Positions 1-13,200 of a stretch of DNA of 64,000 bases are shown piece after piece. The notes beneath the pieces were generated by a model. The model had not been told where the DNA came from. It did not search any database and saw only the letters and a program-made list of their open reading frames with translations. The stretch comes from Mactra quadrangularis (Eukaryota; Mollusca; Bivalvia; Venerida; Mactridae), in NCBI GenBank assembly GCA_025267735.1, contig CM046298.1:42107917-42171916 (forward strand), given 5' to 3'. Made by a program: the position numbers and the translations under genes. How positions within the stretch are numbered: position 1 is the first letter of the stretch; every line of letters begins with the position of its first letter.

Positions 1-1095
1 GAACTGACAAACTAATTAAATATTTCACCTGGCCTACAATCAGTATGTGAGCAGGATTCAGTTAAGATTATATTTTATTATTGTATTAAATATTCACAGT
101 TGGTTGCCATGATGATCATGTAAAGTATTTATTATGTGGGTTAATATTCTGATGGTAGTTTAAAATAATCTGTCAACATTTTGTCAACTTATAGATGAAA
201 TCTTATGGTGAAAATATATCAATGTAAAACATAAAGTTTCTTATGTTAAATAAAGATAGTCTATTTGAACTATGTTTTGATGGTTGGTTACTCCTAACTG
301 AGAAGTTAATGGTCCATTATTTAGAACAAATATTTTTTACCTAACTTTTTGTCAAAGCTTCAAGTATATAAAACTTATAGACATTTTTGCTAACATGTGA
401 CGGGAACCTGGAAATCCAAGATGCCATTAAAGTTTTCTAAAGTTTTTCTGAAAAGCCACTGCCGTGGCGAAATGGTTGGCATGTCTGACTTCGAATACGG
501 AGATCGCATGTTCGAGCCCGGTCACGGCAGGTCATGAGTTGTCCGCCTGATCATGGTAGGGTTAGTTAGTACTGGTGATAGAAAACTGTCCAGGAAACCT
601 GTAGTAGGAAGAGCTGGCAGTTGTGTATATGACATAAATATGTGTTGAATACGACGTTAAACCCAATTAAAAAAAAAGTTTCTGAAAGCTCATTTGATGG
701 TGTTTTGGTACTTCATTATGCATATTTCTATGTTAGCTTGATTAAACACAAGTAGTATGTATATGAATAGATAAGATTTCTAGTTTTGATCTGATCACTG
801 TAGTAAATATTTCAGTATTCACTTACCACTCATACATAACCATTCATTTAACTCTTCCTTTCTAGTTCTCTTATGTGCCATCACCCACTGTATCTTTCTC
901 CTATTTTGATCAGTCATTTTTTCGTTTTCCAACATACAAATACCTGTTAATGTACCTCATAAAAACACTATCTTGTTTAAAAAAACATTTACTGTTTTAA
1001 GGAATTGAAATTGTTTCTTATTGAAATGGAAACAGTCAATTTAGGGAATAATTGTAAAATTTTAATATTAACTTGACTATCTTGTATATTTACAG
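1..1095 (+). other. Intron of the KY/hillarin-like gene (5' end outside window)
   Basis: The first visible exon starts at 1096 after TTTACAG and needs two bases (AG) from an upstream exon, so this stretch is intron. It holds a SINE at 461-678. I see no exon here. The exon matching 25255-25343 of module 2 must lie further upstream. Confidence 0.7.
461..678 (+). mobile_element. tRNA-derived SINE, family A
   Basis: The head at 461-530 starts GCCGTGGCGAAATGGTTGGC (box A-like), has GTTCGAGCCC (box B-like), and ends GTCACGGCA, which pairs with the start as an acceptor stem. A body with CTGTCCAGGAAACCTG follows, then a tail ending GACGTTAAACCCAATT plus an A-run. A second copy lies at 20095. Pol III promoter boxes and an A-rich end are classic SINE features. 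Confidence 0.8.
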
Positions 1096-1236
1096 AGCTA
1101 TATTTCGATGGATGACTTCAAAGAACATGTATAATATAGACTTCCAGAACGTACAGAAAGGTTCACCTGAAGAAGTTTTGACATCATTTAAAAATAAGAA
1201 AGGAACTTATGCTAGAATATTTGAGACACTTTGTGG
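1096..1236 (+). CDS. Module 1 exon: start of transglutaminase-like domain
   Basis: Preceded by TTTACAG and followed by GTAAGT. It enters in phase 2 (AG|A) and leaves in phase 2. It encodes RAIFRWMTSKN, then GSPEEVL and KKGTYARIFETLC. RAIFRW and SPEEVL are typical of the N-terminal half of the KY/hillarin transglutaminase-like domain. Where family members have a GVCEGYA-like nucleophile segment, this exon reads KKGTYA with no cysteine. The paralogous exon at 26562-26702 has exactly the same length (141 bases) and phases, which supports both models. Confidence 0.85.
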
Positions 1237-4200
1237 GTAAGTTATTGTCCCATTTTGTCTCTCAACAGTCAAAGTTTGAATAATTTGAGGGTGGCTGAAT
1301 ATGTATTCTCAAATAATTAAGACGGTAAGGTTGTGTCAGCAAGCAAGCATGAATCAAATAAACTATTTTCTTTCCTACCTGAACTTAAAACATGCTATCG
1401 GAATGTTATTATTGTTAAACAAAAAATTATATTTTAACTATTATTAATATTTAACTATTAATGTGTAGTGGAGGTATTAAACAGCACTTGTACCTCCTTG
1501 CCTTCAAGCTAGTTTTTATGGCAACGCGGTAGAGTGTACGCTTGCGACTCATAAGGTTGCAGGTTTGAATCTCAGTTCGGACCAGGGATCTTTATCAGGT
1601 TACACATGATTTAAAGCAAAGAAGAAAAAAAAACAATAATATAAATTGTTATATTCTCTCCTGAATGTATTAACTCTGATGTGCAGTAAACTAATGTGGC
1701 AGCACCACAGTGAATATTTAAAACATTAAAATATGCCATCATGTTGAGAAAAATTGATTGGTAATATCTGAATAGGATTTATTTGAAGTTGTTACATAAG
1801 TCAAGATAAGTAACTTCTTCTTAAGACTACAAAAATGGTTGTTATGTTAATCAAGAAAATATAATTTTAGTTATGACTGCATAAATGTTGAAAATATATT
1901 TTCTGCACTTACTTTTGCAAATAAAACATACTTTCTGGTAAAAAGACTAATACCCGCTATGTTTGCTGTGATGTTTGTATGTCTTGTACTACAAGTTTTA
2001 CAGATGTTTAAAAGTATAAAACATATGTTTATAGAATGTTTAAACATGTTTATAATATGATGCCAAAACCATTTGAAACCTTTACACTTGTAGAATAAGT
2101 TGATATGTTGTGGGAATTGAATAAATTTACTTACATCCGAATGTCATAAATTTTGTAAAATCATTTGCTGATCAAGTTGGATGGTAGGTCGGGCCTTAAC
2201 CCCTGTGTGCCATTTCTTTTGATTTTTGGTGTTGGGCTGGAAAATACTGTCCAAGAAATATCACTTCTGTTGCATTTGTTTATCGATGAAATAAAGAAAT
2301 TCTGAATTATTTTGTCACCACAATTAATTTGGCGTACTAAAATATGTTATACAAGTTTTAACTTATTATTTGAATATTCACTTTCTTATAGAAGATTTAC
2401 TTCAGCTCTCTCAATATTGGGTTTATCCATTCATGCTGATTAGGTGCAAATATGGTTTCATTTACATTATTGCTTAACTTCAAGAAACAATAAACTAATC
2501 ATAGGACACAAGTCTATACTGATTGAGGAGTCGTAGGTTTGAAACCTGGGTGGGGCATACTTTTGGAGCTTACTCATGAAATATTTCAATGACCCCTTTC
2601 CCTCCTACCACTGATTCATATCATGCAGGGCAGTTTTCAGTCACCGATCTTAGCCTTTCCAGGAACATGAGTAGGCTGATTTCCAGCCATGAATAACATA
2701 ACGTTATACAATGTGTTGCTTAAGCGTTAAATCCAAACAAAAAATCAAAGCACTGAGGGCACTGTATTTGTTTGGGTTTGAAAAGTGAAATTAGATTTCC
2801 AGCTCCAACAACATTTGTACACAAAGACCAGGTCAGTGATATTAGTTTGATAGGTACAATAGCATTGTTTCAATTCAAAACACTTCACACAATCAAACTA
2901 TAAATACAGCAGGTAAACCAGACAGACGAACACACTTTTGATTTTTTTACACACCATCAACACAAGTCATAGGGGTCACTCTTTAAACATTCAATAACTG
3001 TCGCTTAAAAGTTATCATTCATGCACATTTATTCTACTCCATCTGTATGTAAAATAGATTAAGTCTATTATTCAGAAATCATTCAAAGTCATCAACTATG
3101 ATGTTTAAACTTTTCCTATAGAACCATACTATAACATAATATGATGTAACATCTTTACTGACAACTGTCACAAATGACGGGTCGTGACTGAATCGTTGAT
3201 ACCATTCTTTTACATAAGAGAGCATTATCATCCCTACTAAGACGCACAACATAGCAGCGAATATTCTTGAGAATACGCTTGAGATATAGTCCGGATTACT
3301 AGTGTATCAATGCGCCCGTCATAGCAGAAGATCTTTTTGAATTGCTCTATACATATATACTGAGGGACTACTTCTGGATTTGGTAAATTTTCAAAGTGGG
3401 AAAGGGTTTGAAATATGCTAAATATATTTGTTCAGGACTGAAGTCCCGAACAAATAATTAGTATGTAATAAGTTACTGAAGAAAATACTGATTTATCGTC
3501 TCTTTAATGTTTCTATTCACAGATTTGCTGGACTATATTGTACAGTGTTGACAGGTTTTGCTAAAGGTTTAGATTACAGACCAGGTGATAAGTTTAAAGG
3601 TACAGAGTACAATCATAGCTGGAATGCTGTCTATATTGATGAGAATTGGTACTTAGTAGATTCACATTGGGCTACAAGATATCTTATATCAGAGAAAAAT
3701 ATGCCTGAAAACTTGGTAAGTTGTTACTAAATAAAAAAAATCCATTGTCTGAACTGGAATCAAACTCTATGTCCTTCCGAGTTGTTTTGTAGACATCTTA
3801 CCTTGTGGCCATAAATGCTAGCTTTAGGCCACAACAAGTTGGTCGTATGTTTAATGGATTCGCTTGGTCAAAGCGCTATATACAGCAACTGAATTAAGAT
3901 TTTTTAAAAACTTTTTCTTCGCTCGCCCAATTTTTTTCCAAAAAAAGGTGTAGAACACAGGATCAACTTGTTGTGTCCTTATGGCAAGGTAGTACAAGAC
4001 ATAGTGCTGCATGGGTAAAAGTTTGCTGCATTAGTACTGATTTCAGTATTTTGAGAAAAATTATTCTGTATAAGCTCATTTAAAATATGTTTATTTTGGT
4101 ATTTTGAAAGCTAGTTATCAATATTTTCAAAAAACTCTCAACTTTCTCCCATGGTGCTGTATTATACCTCTGCTATGTAAACACAACTTATGTTGTTGAT

Positions 4201-7200
4201 TTTTTAGCAACTTTTACTTTAATTTTACTTCCTTGGTAATTACATACAGTTTTTAACTGGAAGGTCCAAAAGGATAATGAAAGTGCTTGTTAAATTTAAA
4301 TGCTCTCACTTCAAAGAAAAGAAGATATCATCAGACTGAGAAAAGTTAATAATGATGTTGAATTTCATGTGAACAAAATTTTTATTGGGCATGTAAAATA
4401 AAAAAAGAAACCTAATCTCTTAATGAGACTTCATGTAGTGATCCTTTTCTCTCTCAGACTCTGTGGGCGTGCTCGATTGGGCTGTCAGAACTGTGCCAGA
4501 ATCAAATTCCGACTCTTCCACAGAATCTGCCAAACGAGTTAAATTGGATGTCGGAACTGAATCAAAAGGCAAAATCCGTAGGAAATATACTCGGTTCTTA
4601 CTTTATTTATAGAAAATAGTTAAGTTGTTATCGTAAACAATCGTTGAAAAGTATAATTTTAACAACATTCGCTTTCAAACACCAAACTCACATGTTTGCA
4701 GTGATGCCGCTGCCATCTTGGGTATGAATAAACCGCGACCGATTCCGTTCACACCACCTATTTCAATGGAATGGGTAGAACGCTGCCAGAACACAGTTCC
4801 GACGCACTCGATTGGAGTTCTCCCAGTTCTAACAGTCTGAATTTCCAATCGAGCACGCCCTGCATTTTATTGCAGATACTTTGTACTAAGATATATCATC
4901 AAGACTAATTGTATTTTTTACTTTAGTAAAATTAACTGTTGTTTTGTTCCAGGTATATATACAAGTAAATGTAAATCTTAAATTTTTCATATAAAAAATT
5001 ATACAGAATATTCATCAGCTTTGTATTATATTCAATTTTTATTTGTTTGAATCAGCTCAGAAAACATATAGATATTTCATATTTTATTCAAATATCACAA
5101 TATTTCTTTGTCACTAAATAATGAAATTGAGGATATTTGTTTATTTCGGTGTAAGATTGATTTTTATTTCACGAGTGAGCTAAGGATGCAACATTTTCAT
5201 GAGTGGCATAGCAACGAGTAAAAATATAATATCATTTGCTCATGAGTGAAATAAATAGATCTTACACTGAAATAAACAAACTTTCTGTTTATTACATGCT
5301 TCAAACTGGCTTTATTTTTTGTTTAAGTTTGATATGCCATCAGAACAGCGCATCCAAGCAGTTAAAAAAAACGAAATTTATTTTCATTGTTTAAAAACAG
5401 TGGAATATTGATTTTATTTCATATATATATCATATTTATACTGGAAAGCATATAATAAATAAATATATTGGGTATTTTACTTACTGCTGTATTTTTATAA
5501 TACAGGTTTACGAATATGATGATTTCTACTTCATGACCGACCCTGAACAATTAATCTACAGTCATTGGTCACAGAAAGCTGAGTGGCAACTTTTGTCTCA
5601 TCCCTTGACTCTACAGGAATTTGAAGAACTACCACTGGTCAAGTCTTACTTCTTTAAATGTGGAATGTTCTTTATCTCCCATCAGAAAGGGGTCGTCCAG
5701 ACACGTAATGGGAACATTTCCATCACTGTTGGTTTTGTCAAACCTACTAACTTCACCTATAAGATAGTCTTGGCCGAGAACGGGGATGAGATGTTTCAAG
5801 GTCATAAATTGAAGAGTTTCGGACTACAAGAGACACGTCACAACCAGGCATCCTTCACCTTGAGATCGCCAAAGTCTGGCTCGTTCTACTTGACCATATT
5901 TGCACAGCTTCTAACTGGTGATATTGGTGTAAAGAACGTATTTACCGCAGCAGCCGAGTACAAAGTAAACGCTGATGCAAGAGCTAGCGATGCTGTACCA
6001 TTACCTAATTGTTCTGATAGTAACTGGGGACCTGGTGTACCCCTAGAACAACTTGGTTTGATCCCCTCACAGAAAGATGCTGTCATACCTACTCAAGATA
6101 ATAAAGTTACTTTAGAGTTCAAGAAAACAAGACCTACTTATATTCTTTGTAAACTACGTAGACCAGGCATGAAGGTTAGTCATAAATTTTTGTATTTTTA
6201 TTCTATGGTCCATTGTTCATGTATGCAGACATAATCATTTACCCCCCCCCCCACCATCTCTAAAGATGATTTTCTTTAATCACACTTTCAGTCTATCTGT
6301 CCCACTTTTGTGTCTCAGTCATAACTTCATTATTATTCAATGGATTTTGATAAGACTTCATATAAATCTATCTCCCCTGTAGTGTTTCAGTCATAATTTC
6401 CTTAATATTCTATGAAATTTGATCATTTGATACAAATGTTTATAAATTCTAGATGATTTGTCACATGCAAGAACTAGGCTATTAGCATTAAGGTCAAGGT
6501 CAAGATCAAACTTAAAGTTGTCCTTGGGCGTGTTTGATTCGCTAGATCTGAGTAATCGAAGTACTCCGATCACTGAAAAATTAAATCAAATGTTTCAGAT
6601 TACACGCGCTCGGTGTACTCCGAATACACCTGCCTTTTAGGAGGAGTAATCGGAGTATGACGTAATTAAGATGGTGGAAAAGAGACCCATGTTTGAATGA
6701 GAGGATTGCAAATGTTGTTTATGACCATATTTTAACATATCTTGTGTCAGATCGTCATCTTACTCTTGATGAACTGCTGTCATCTAAAAAAAAGCATCGG
6801 TTTTTTGCTACAAGATTAGGACATTTGATTCATCGATGCTCGAGTAGACCGGAGTACTCGGAGTAGATTGAATCAAACATGCTCCTGATTTTGTGTTTCT
6901 GCCATAGCTTACTTATTATCCTTTGAATTTTAGTGAGATTTGACACATAATTATGTTTATTATTATTGGATAGTGATTGGTCAGCGCAAGGGTTATCTGA
7001 ATGTGACCCCTGTGAAATGTTGGAATCTTATAACTGGGGTCTGAGCGGTATATGTTTACAGAGATTACGCAACCTGTCTAAATTAAAACATGATCTATTT
7101 ACTGTAGTCAATGAAATCAATGATTTGTCAAGAAATTGATATTGTCTTTAAAAACAAATTACAATAGACTAAAAATGTGGCCCATTGATAAACCAAAAAC

Positions 7201-10200
7201 AAAATGATTTTTTAAGCGCTAATTAAAACAGGATCTTTTTATTGCAGGAAGAAGATTTAGAACGCTGTATTACAGAAGCTGATCAAGGTGAACGTGTCGT
7301 TGTATCAGTGACTCTTCCCATGAAAGGTGAATATGGTCTAGAAGTATACGGTAATGATCCCGCTAAAGATGGCGACACCTACACTCATGTATGTCAATAT
7401 TTTGTGCATTATGCTTCACCTGATGAACAAGGCAAGGCATTCTATCAAGAAACACCAAGTAGACAACGATACACACCTGATGGTGGACAAGCATCAACTA
7501 ACAGGGGATATAATCCTGATACACAACAAGTAAGATATGTTTGAGTTACTTCCCTTTGATTGTAGTGATAATATAGGTTGCTTTATTGTCTGATAGAGTA
7601 TGTAGGGGTATATACAATGATATTGTGAGTCTTTGTCAACAATTAGTTTGGACAAAATCAGCACAATTCAAAATATACAGTGCCCTCTGAAAGTTCTGGG
7701 ACAAATGAAATTTTAGATTAGATTAGATTTCTTTTTTACCTCCTAGTCTGAAGAGTAGTAATGCTAAGGTATACTGCAAGTAATGTTACTTTTATTGAGG
7801 CTTTTTTGTGCAACTCATTTTAAATCATATCTTGATAACTTTTTAATGCTTACCCGTGTTTGAGAATTTGCTGAGCTGACTATTTGTGTCTTTAATTCAT
7901 GGGTAAATGTAAAATTATCCTTACATCATGACTTTGTTCAATGACATATGGAAGGCACTGTTGGAGTGAACTTGTTGGTTTGGCTCCTTAGTGAGTTAGA
8001 TGGTCGTCAGATAACAATTTACATAGCGGACTATGGATTAGAAATCTTTGATACATTGATATCACCTCATCTAATATTGGTCAAGAAACAACTAAGGTTG
8101 TATAGAACCAATATAAGGTGACGTTGGCCCAGGCAGTAATTCAGTAAGCCAATATTTATACCCCCGCTTCGAAGAAGAGGGGGGTTTACTGTTTTACCCT
8201 TGTCCGTGCGTGCGTCCGTCCGTCTGTCCATCCGTCCGTTACAAAATTTCCGTCGCAGTTTTCTCAGCAACTATAACATGCAACAGCCTAATACTTTGCA
8301 TATTGCTTCATCCCATAGTCCCATGTCATGATGTGGTGTAAAGCGATTTCATGCTCCTTGCTCATCTACTTCCTGTTTGTCGCATATTTTTAGATTTTGG
8401 CGGGGGTATCACTAGTGAGCATTAGCTCACAGATTTACTTGTTTAAAAAAATGTGATTGTAGCTCCTTCAAGTACCTGTATGAGACTAGTGATCATTGTA
8501 GCATTATGGTTGTATAATCTTTTTTAGCTTAATTGATTCTTAAATATGGATAAAGTTATTATACAATATTATAAAACAATAAAAATGGTGTAAAGTCATA
8601 AATGTTTGTCAATATTTATTAATTTTTGACCACTGCATGTAGGATATAGTGAACTACTGACTTAGCATGTGGATAAAATAGATCTTGTTAAATGCTTTCC
8701 AGTAGATATTGTTTAGAGTTCTTTTTAAAATACAATGCAATATTCTTCTGATTTGAAACAGTTAAAATAAATTTCTACTGTCTGGTTTTGAACTCACTGG
8801 CCCACTTCTTTTCCATTCATTAAGTGAGGTATTACAGTGGCTTACTGAAAATCACACTACAATTAGGGACTTTAGTCAGTTATTTCCCCTAGTATACTCT
8901 TCAAATAGGTAGGTCCAATTAGTTGGATTACTCGGATTTTACCCTTACTTTTAAATGTCATTTTGCCAAAATTAATCTTAACTAACTTTTTTGTAAATCA
9001 TTTAATTTGTTTGAAATTCAAGCTAAGTATAAGCTAACTTTTACCACTCCTGTTAATATCTTAATTAACAAGAAAGATATTAGATGAAATATTTTGCTAT
9101 CCTTACATAGGACTTCAATGATAAAATCCGAGGATTCCAACTGTATGGACCTTCTTACCAATTGGATTGCTTCAGATTTTATCAGGAGAAGATAACTGAC
9201 TTTATTGTCCTTTATTGTATCATATGAATATAAACCAGTAACTCAGGTCCATAGCATAGTTGGTAGCACGTCTGAATTTCGGATCTAGTTCCCTGAAGGG
9301 GGTATGGGTTTAAAATCCCACATTTAGATATACCCTTCCATGAGACTTTGACGATAATGTCAATTTTCCTGCTTTAATAAGATATATGGAGAAGTTTCCA
9401 GCTTGTGGAAGGGTAGGTGAGTACTGATTATAGACTAAGGTCCAGGAAAGCTAGATTAGGTGTGCTGGACGCCGTAAAATAACCAAAAAAAAATTGTATT
9501 GACACGGTGTGACACAGTATGAATAAAATAATTCCAGTACTGATATATATACATTTCAGGAGTGATGATAAGTTAAAATGTCTGTCTGTTATAACTTTTC
9601 ACTGTGTAAAAACAGGGCGTTATCAAAATAAAGCTTAGCATTATTTCACAGACGGAAGTATAACATGACAAACATTATAACATTCTAGCAACCACCCACG
9701 CACTGCACGTGTAAACACTTTACTCATTGAGTCATGATATATTATATCTTTGCTAATTTGTATTTTTACAATAACCTTGACCTTTTTAAAATGACCTTGA
9801 CAATATGACCTTGCTATCAGACTGCTAATGTAATGTGATATCATTTGTCAAGATAAATCTTAGATTATGTTAAGTGCCAGCTTTTATTAACTGCACATTT
9901 CTGAACGAGGTTGGGAGTGGGAGTAAATGTTTGGGGTGAAGACTTTCTTGATTATTATCAGGGCTCAAATTTAAGCTCTCATGCTCACAAAATGCGAGTG
10001 GAATTTGAAAATTGCAAGTAACTTTTATTTTTACTCGCAAATTTTCGCTAGTTGAAATCGCCACATAATTTTAATGTCTAAACTAATGAGACTCAAATCA
10101 GCACTGAAGCGGCCAGATAAATCGATAGTATTATTTAAAGATTAACTTTTAAAGCATGTTTGATCTATAGTTAAATATAGTACCATGTAATTATGTTGTT

Positions 10201-13200
10201 TTTGCTTATATGCTTATTTAATGTGTATGCTATTAAATTTGGAGAAAAAATGCGAGTGATTTTTTTCATTTTGCGAGTTGAAATAGAATTAATTCGCAAA
10301 AATTTGCAAGTTCATTTTTTTGTTAAATTCAATCCCTGTTATTATTACTATCATTATTATTAAATAAAGTAAAAGTTCCAAATGGTTTGTTGAAGATAAA
10401 ATAAAAATGACATTTTGGTGTATGAATATCTTTGAACAAAATTTGAGGTTGACTCCCAGCTTGGGGAACTAAAATTGGTTCTGCTCCTGAAATGTGCATG
10501 GTTATTTTGTTGTTAATACTTTCCTTTTATGATTGTTAAAGTCTCAGAGGCTGTTAGCATTTATCTTGTAACAGATTGAAGTTACAACTGTAGAAATGTT
10601 TTTAGGTATATGAAGATATATGAAATCAAGATATGTGTATATTTGTGGCACTTTTTACTTGAAGTTAAGTACTTATAGATAATCCTGTATAATGTAAGAG
10701 GGACCACCATGTTAGTATTTGATAACATTAAACATATACAACTTGTTTGCATTGAAATAAGACTAGGAATACAATTTGCTGTTTTCAACTTTAATTTTCT
10801 TGTATGTTAGCCCAACTATATGAAATGAATAATTGTCACTAGCCCAAATCAATTTTCGGTAATCTTTGGCTTTATTGGGTAGTGGGTTAGAGCAATGACT
10901 GAATTTATATAATCACTTGTATGCATTTAATCTGTTAGTCATATTGTTGATTGTGTAGCTCAAATTTATGGTAGTGTTTATACATGTGATGTTTAACTGT
11001 CAGTGGCTCATACATTTATAGCCCCCGGGCTAGCTCAGTTGGTAGCTTGTACGGTGCCCTCACGGCTATTTTTATGTTTATGGGACTGTAGCTTTACTGG
11101 ATATTTTCACCTGGTTCCTTGGGTGAAGTGGCATTTTTTTAACAGTCCAAATTTGAATAATTTCAATGTGACTGAATATCATATGTTCTTTCTCTCAACA
11201 AATCAAACATTAATTGAGATACAGAAACTTCAGTGGTTACTGTACTTGGAACTATAAGTTCTTGGTAACCTTGGTTTATTACTGTTACCTTGGTAACTAT
11301 TTCCTCTCATATATTAGTAGTATAAGATATGTGTTCCTGTGTCAAGGTTATATTATGCTTTTATCATCAACATTGTATTGTATTGAGTGATGAACTCTTT
11401 TGTTGACAACCGTTTGAACTACTGTAGTATCATCAATGTAAAGATTACTCTTCCATTCTGTACTTATAATGTGAATGATCTTTTATATGGGTATATAGTC
11501 TTGTAATCTATATCTAATGTAGTGAACCAAAAATTGGTGTAGAGGATTCAGAGTAAAACATTGCCATTCATATGCTAACATAGTTATTTTCATAGAAATA
11601 AATGTATATATAGATACACCCTAAGGTGAGGAAATCAAATGTGAATACTCTCAGGGATTGTCGGTATAACAGGTTATGTTTCTGCAGTAAAATAGGGTTT
11701 TCGGGCCAGTTATCCAGTATGACAATCTGATTAAAACCCGATCTTAAATTTTCCGCTCGCTATACTCGTTAATTTAGATCTGGCCTTTTTTAAACGAAGG
11801 TCACGTTCAGGTGACCTTTTCTCATCATAATATTCATGACGAGATTGTTATGATGCGTAACCTATTTACATTGTCTACGTCACGCAATTTGAAATGAGCC
11901 ATCAAATAGCAGACTGTGAATAATACCGCTGCTAAATTAGCTTGCCAACCTTGGTCTAAAAATAGAAATTACGAAATCAAAATGTTATTAATAGTGTTTT
12001 GTCTAGATGAAAGCTACGGATTGATTGGTCGACGCAAAGTTCATCTCGACATGACCTTCCACGGACACAGTAGAGATCCTGTATGACAATGCTGTACAGG
12101 ATATCTGTTTACAGAGATTGCCAGTATGAGTGTGTGTGTCTGAAACATTAATTTCCATTATAACGGATAAAAATAACTTACAAAATGTTTCGTTCACATA
12201 AAATGTATCGGTATGATGAGGTTGTCGTTGGAACAGGTGTCTCAGATGATTTGCATGCAAATTTCAGCACTTCAAGGAATGAAGTTTTTATTCCATTGTG
12301 ATGATTGACTCATCTGAATGGTATTGTTTATCACTGATAGAATAGGCTGTCCAAGGACTGCTCTTGTATTGAATACCCGGTACATACCAGTGTTAACAGT
12401 CACAAGTGTTAATGTTACATACCTATAGCGGATTTAGTGGAAAATGGTCGTAATTCAATATGAGAAAAGAGTAAGTTACGACTGTTTTGCACTAAACCCG
12501 CAGTATAATATTGTTACAGGAAATAATTGCTTGTTCATTTGTTTCCTGTCCACAACATTCCTTTCTTTGTAAGGCTAAACATTTAACATTTAACAATATT
12601 TGTTTATGATGTCCACTGAGGGCTCAAAATTCATCTCCCTTCAATTGTCGTACTTGTGTTCCTCAGGGTTCGACACTATCAATGACCTTGGATTCCGAGA
12701 ATTCCAAAAACTTGGAAAGAATACCGGTGATGCTTAACGCGTAATTCAGTCAGGATTTTGAGTTTTTGTGAATTGTTTATCACAATTTTTTATTGCAAAT
12801 AGATATCTATAGTCTTTTATTATTGGAGGATTCCTTAATGCCAATCTCCGTAAACAGATATCCTGTAGAGCATTGTTGTACAGGATCTCTACTTTCTCAA
12901 TGCAGGGTCACGTCGAGATGAACTTTGTGTCAACTAATCAATGCGTAGCTTTCATCTAGACGAAACATTATTAATAACATTTTGATTTCGTAATTTCTAT
13001 TTTTAGACCAAGGTTTGCATGCTAATTTAACAGAGGTATTAATCACAATCTGCCATTGGACGGCTCATTTCAAATTGCGTGACGTAGACGATGTAAACAA
13101 GTTACGTATCATAACAATTTCGTCATTAATATTATGATGAGAAAAGGTCACCTGAACCTGACCCTTGTTTGAAAAAGGTCAGATCTGAATTAGAGAGTAG

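Noticed and set aside
1524..1595. Possible tRNA (GGTTTGAATCTC B box)
   Set aside because: No 7-bp acceptor stem can be formed and the D arm is not convincing.
5886..6086. 66-codon minus frame
   Set aside because: Shadow of coding exon 5506-6174.
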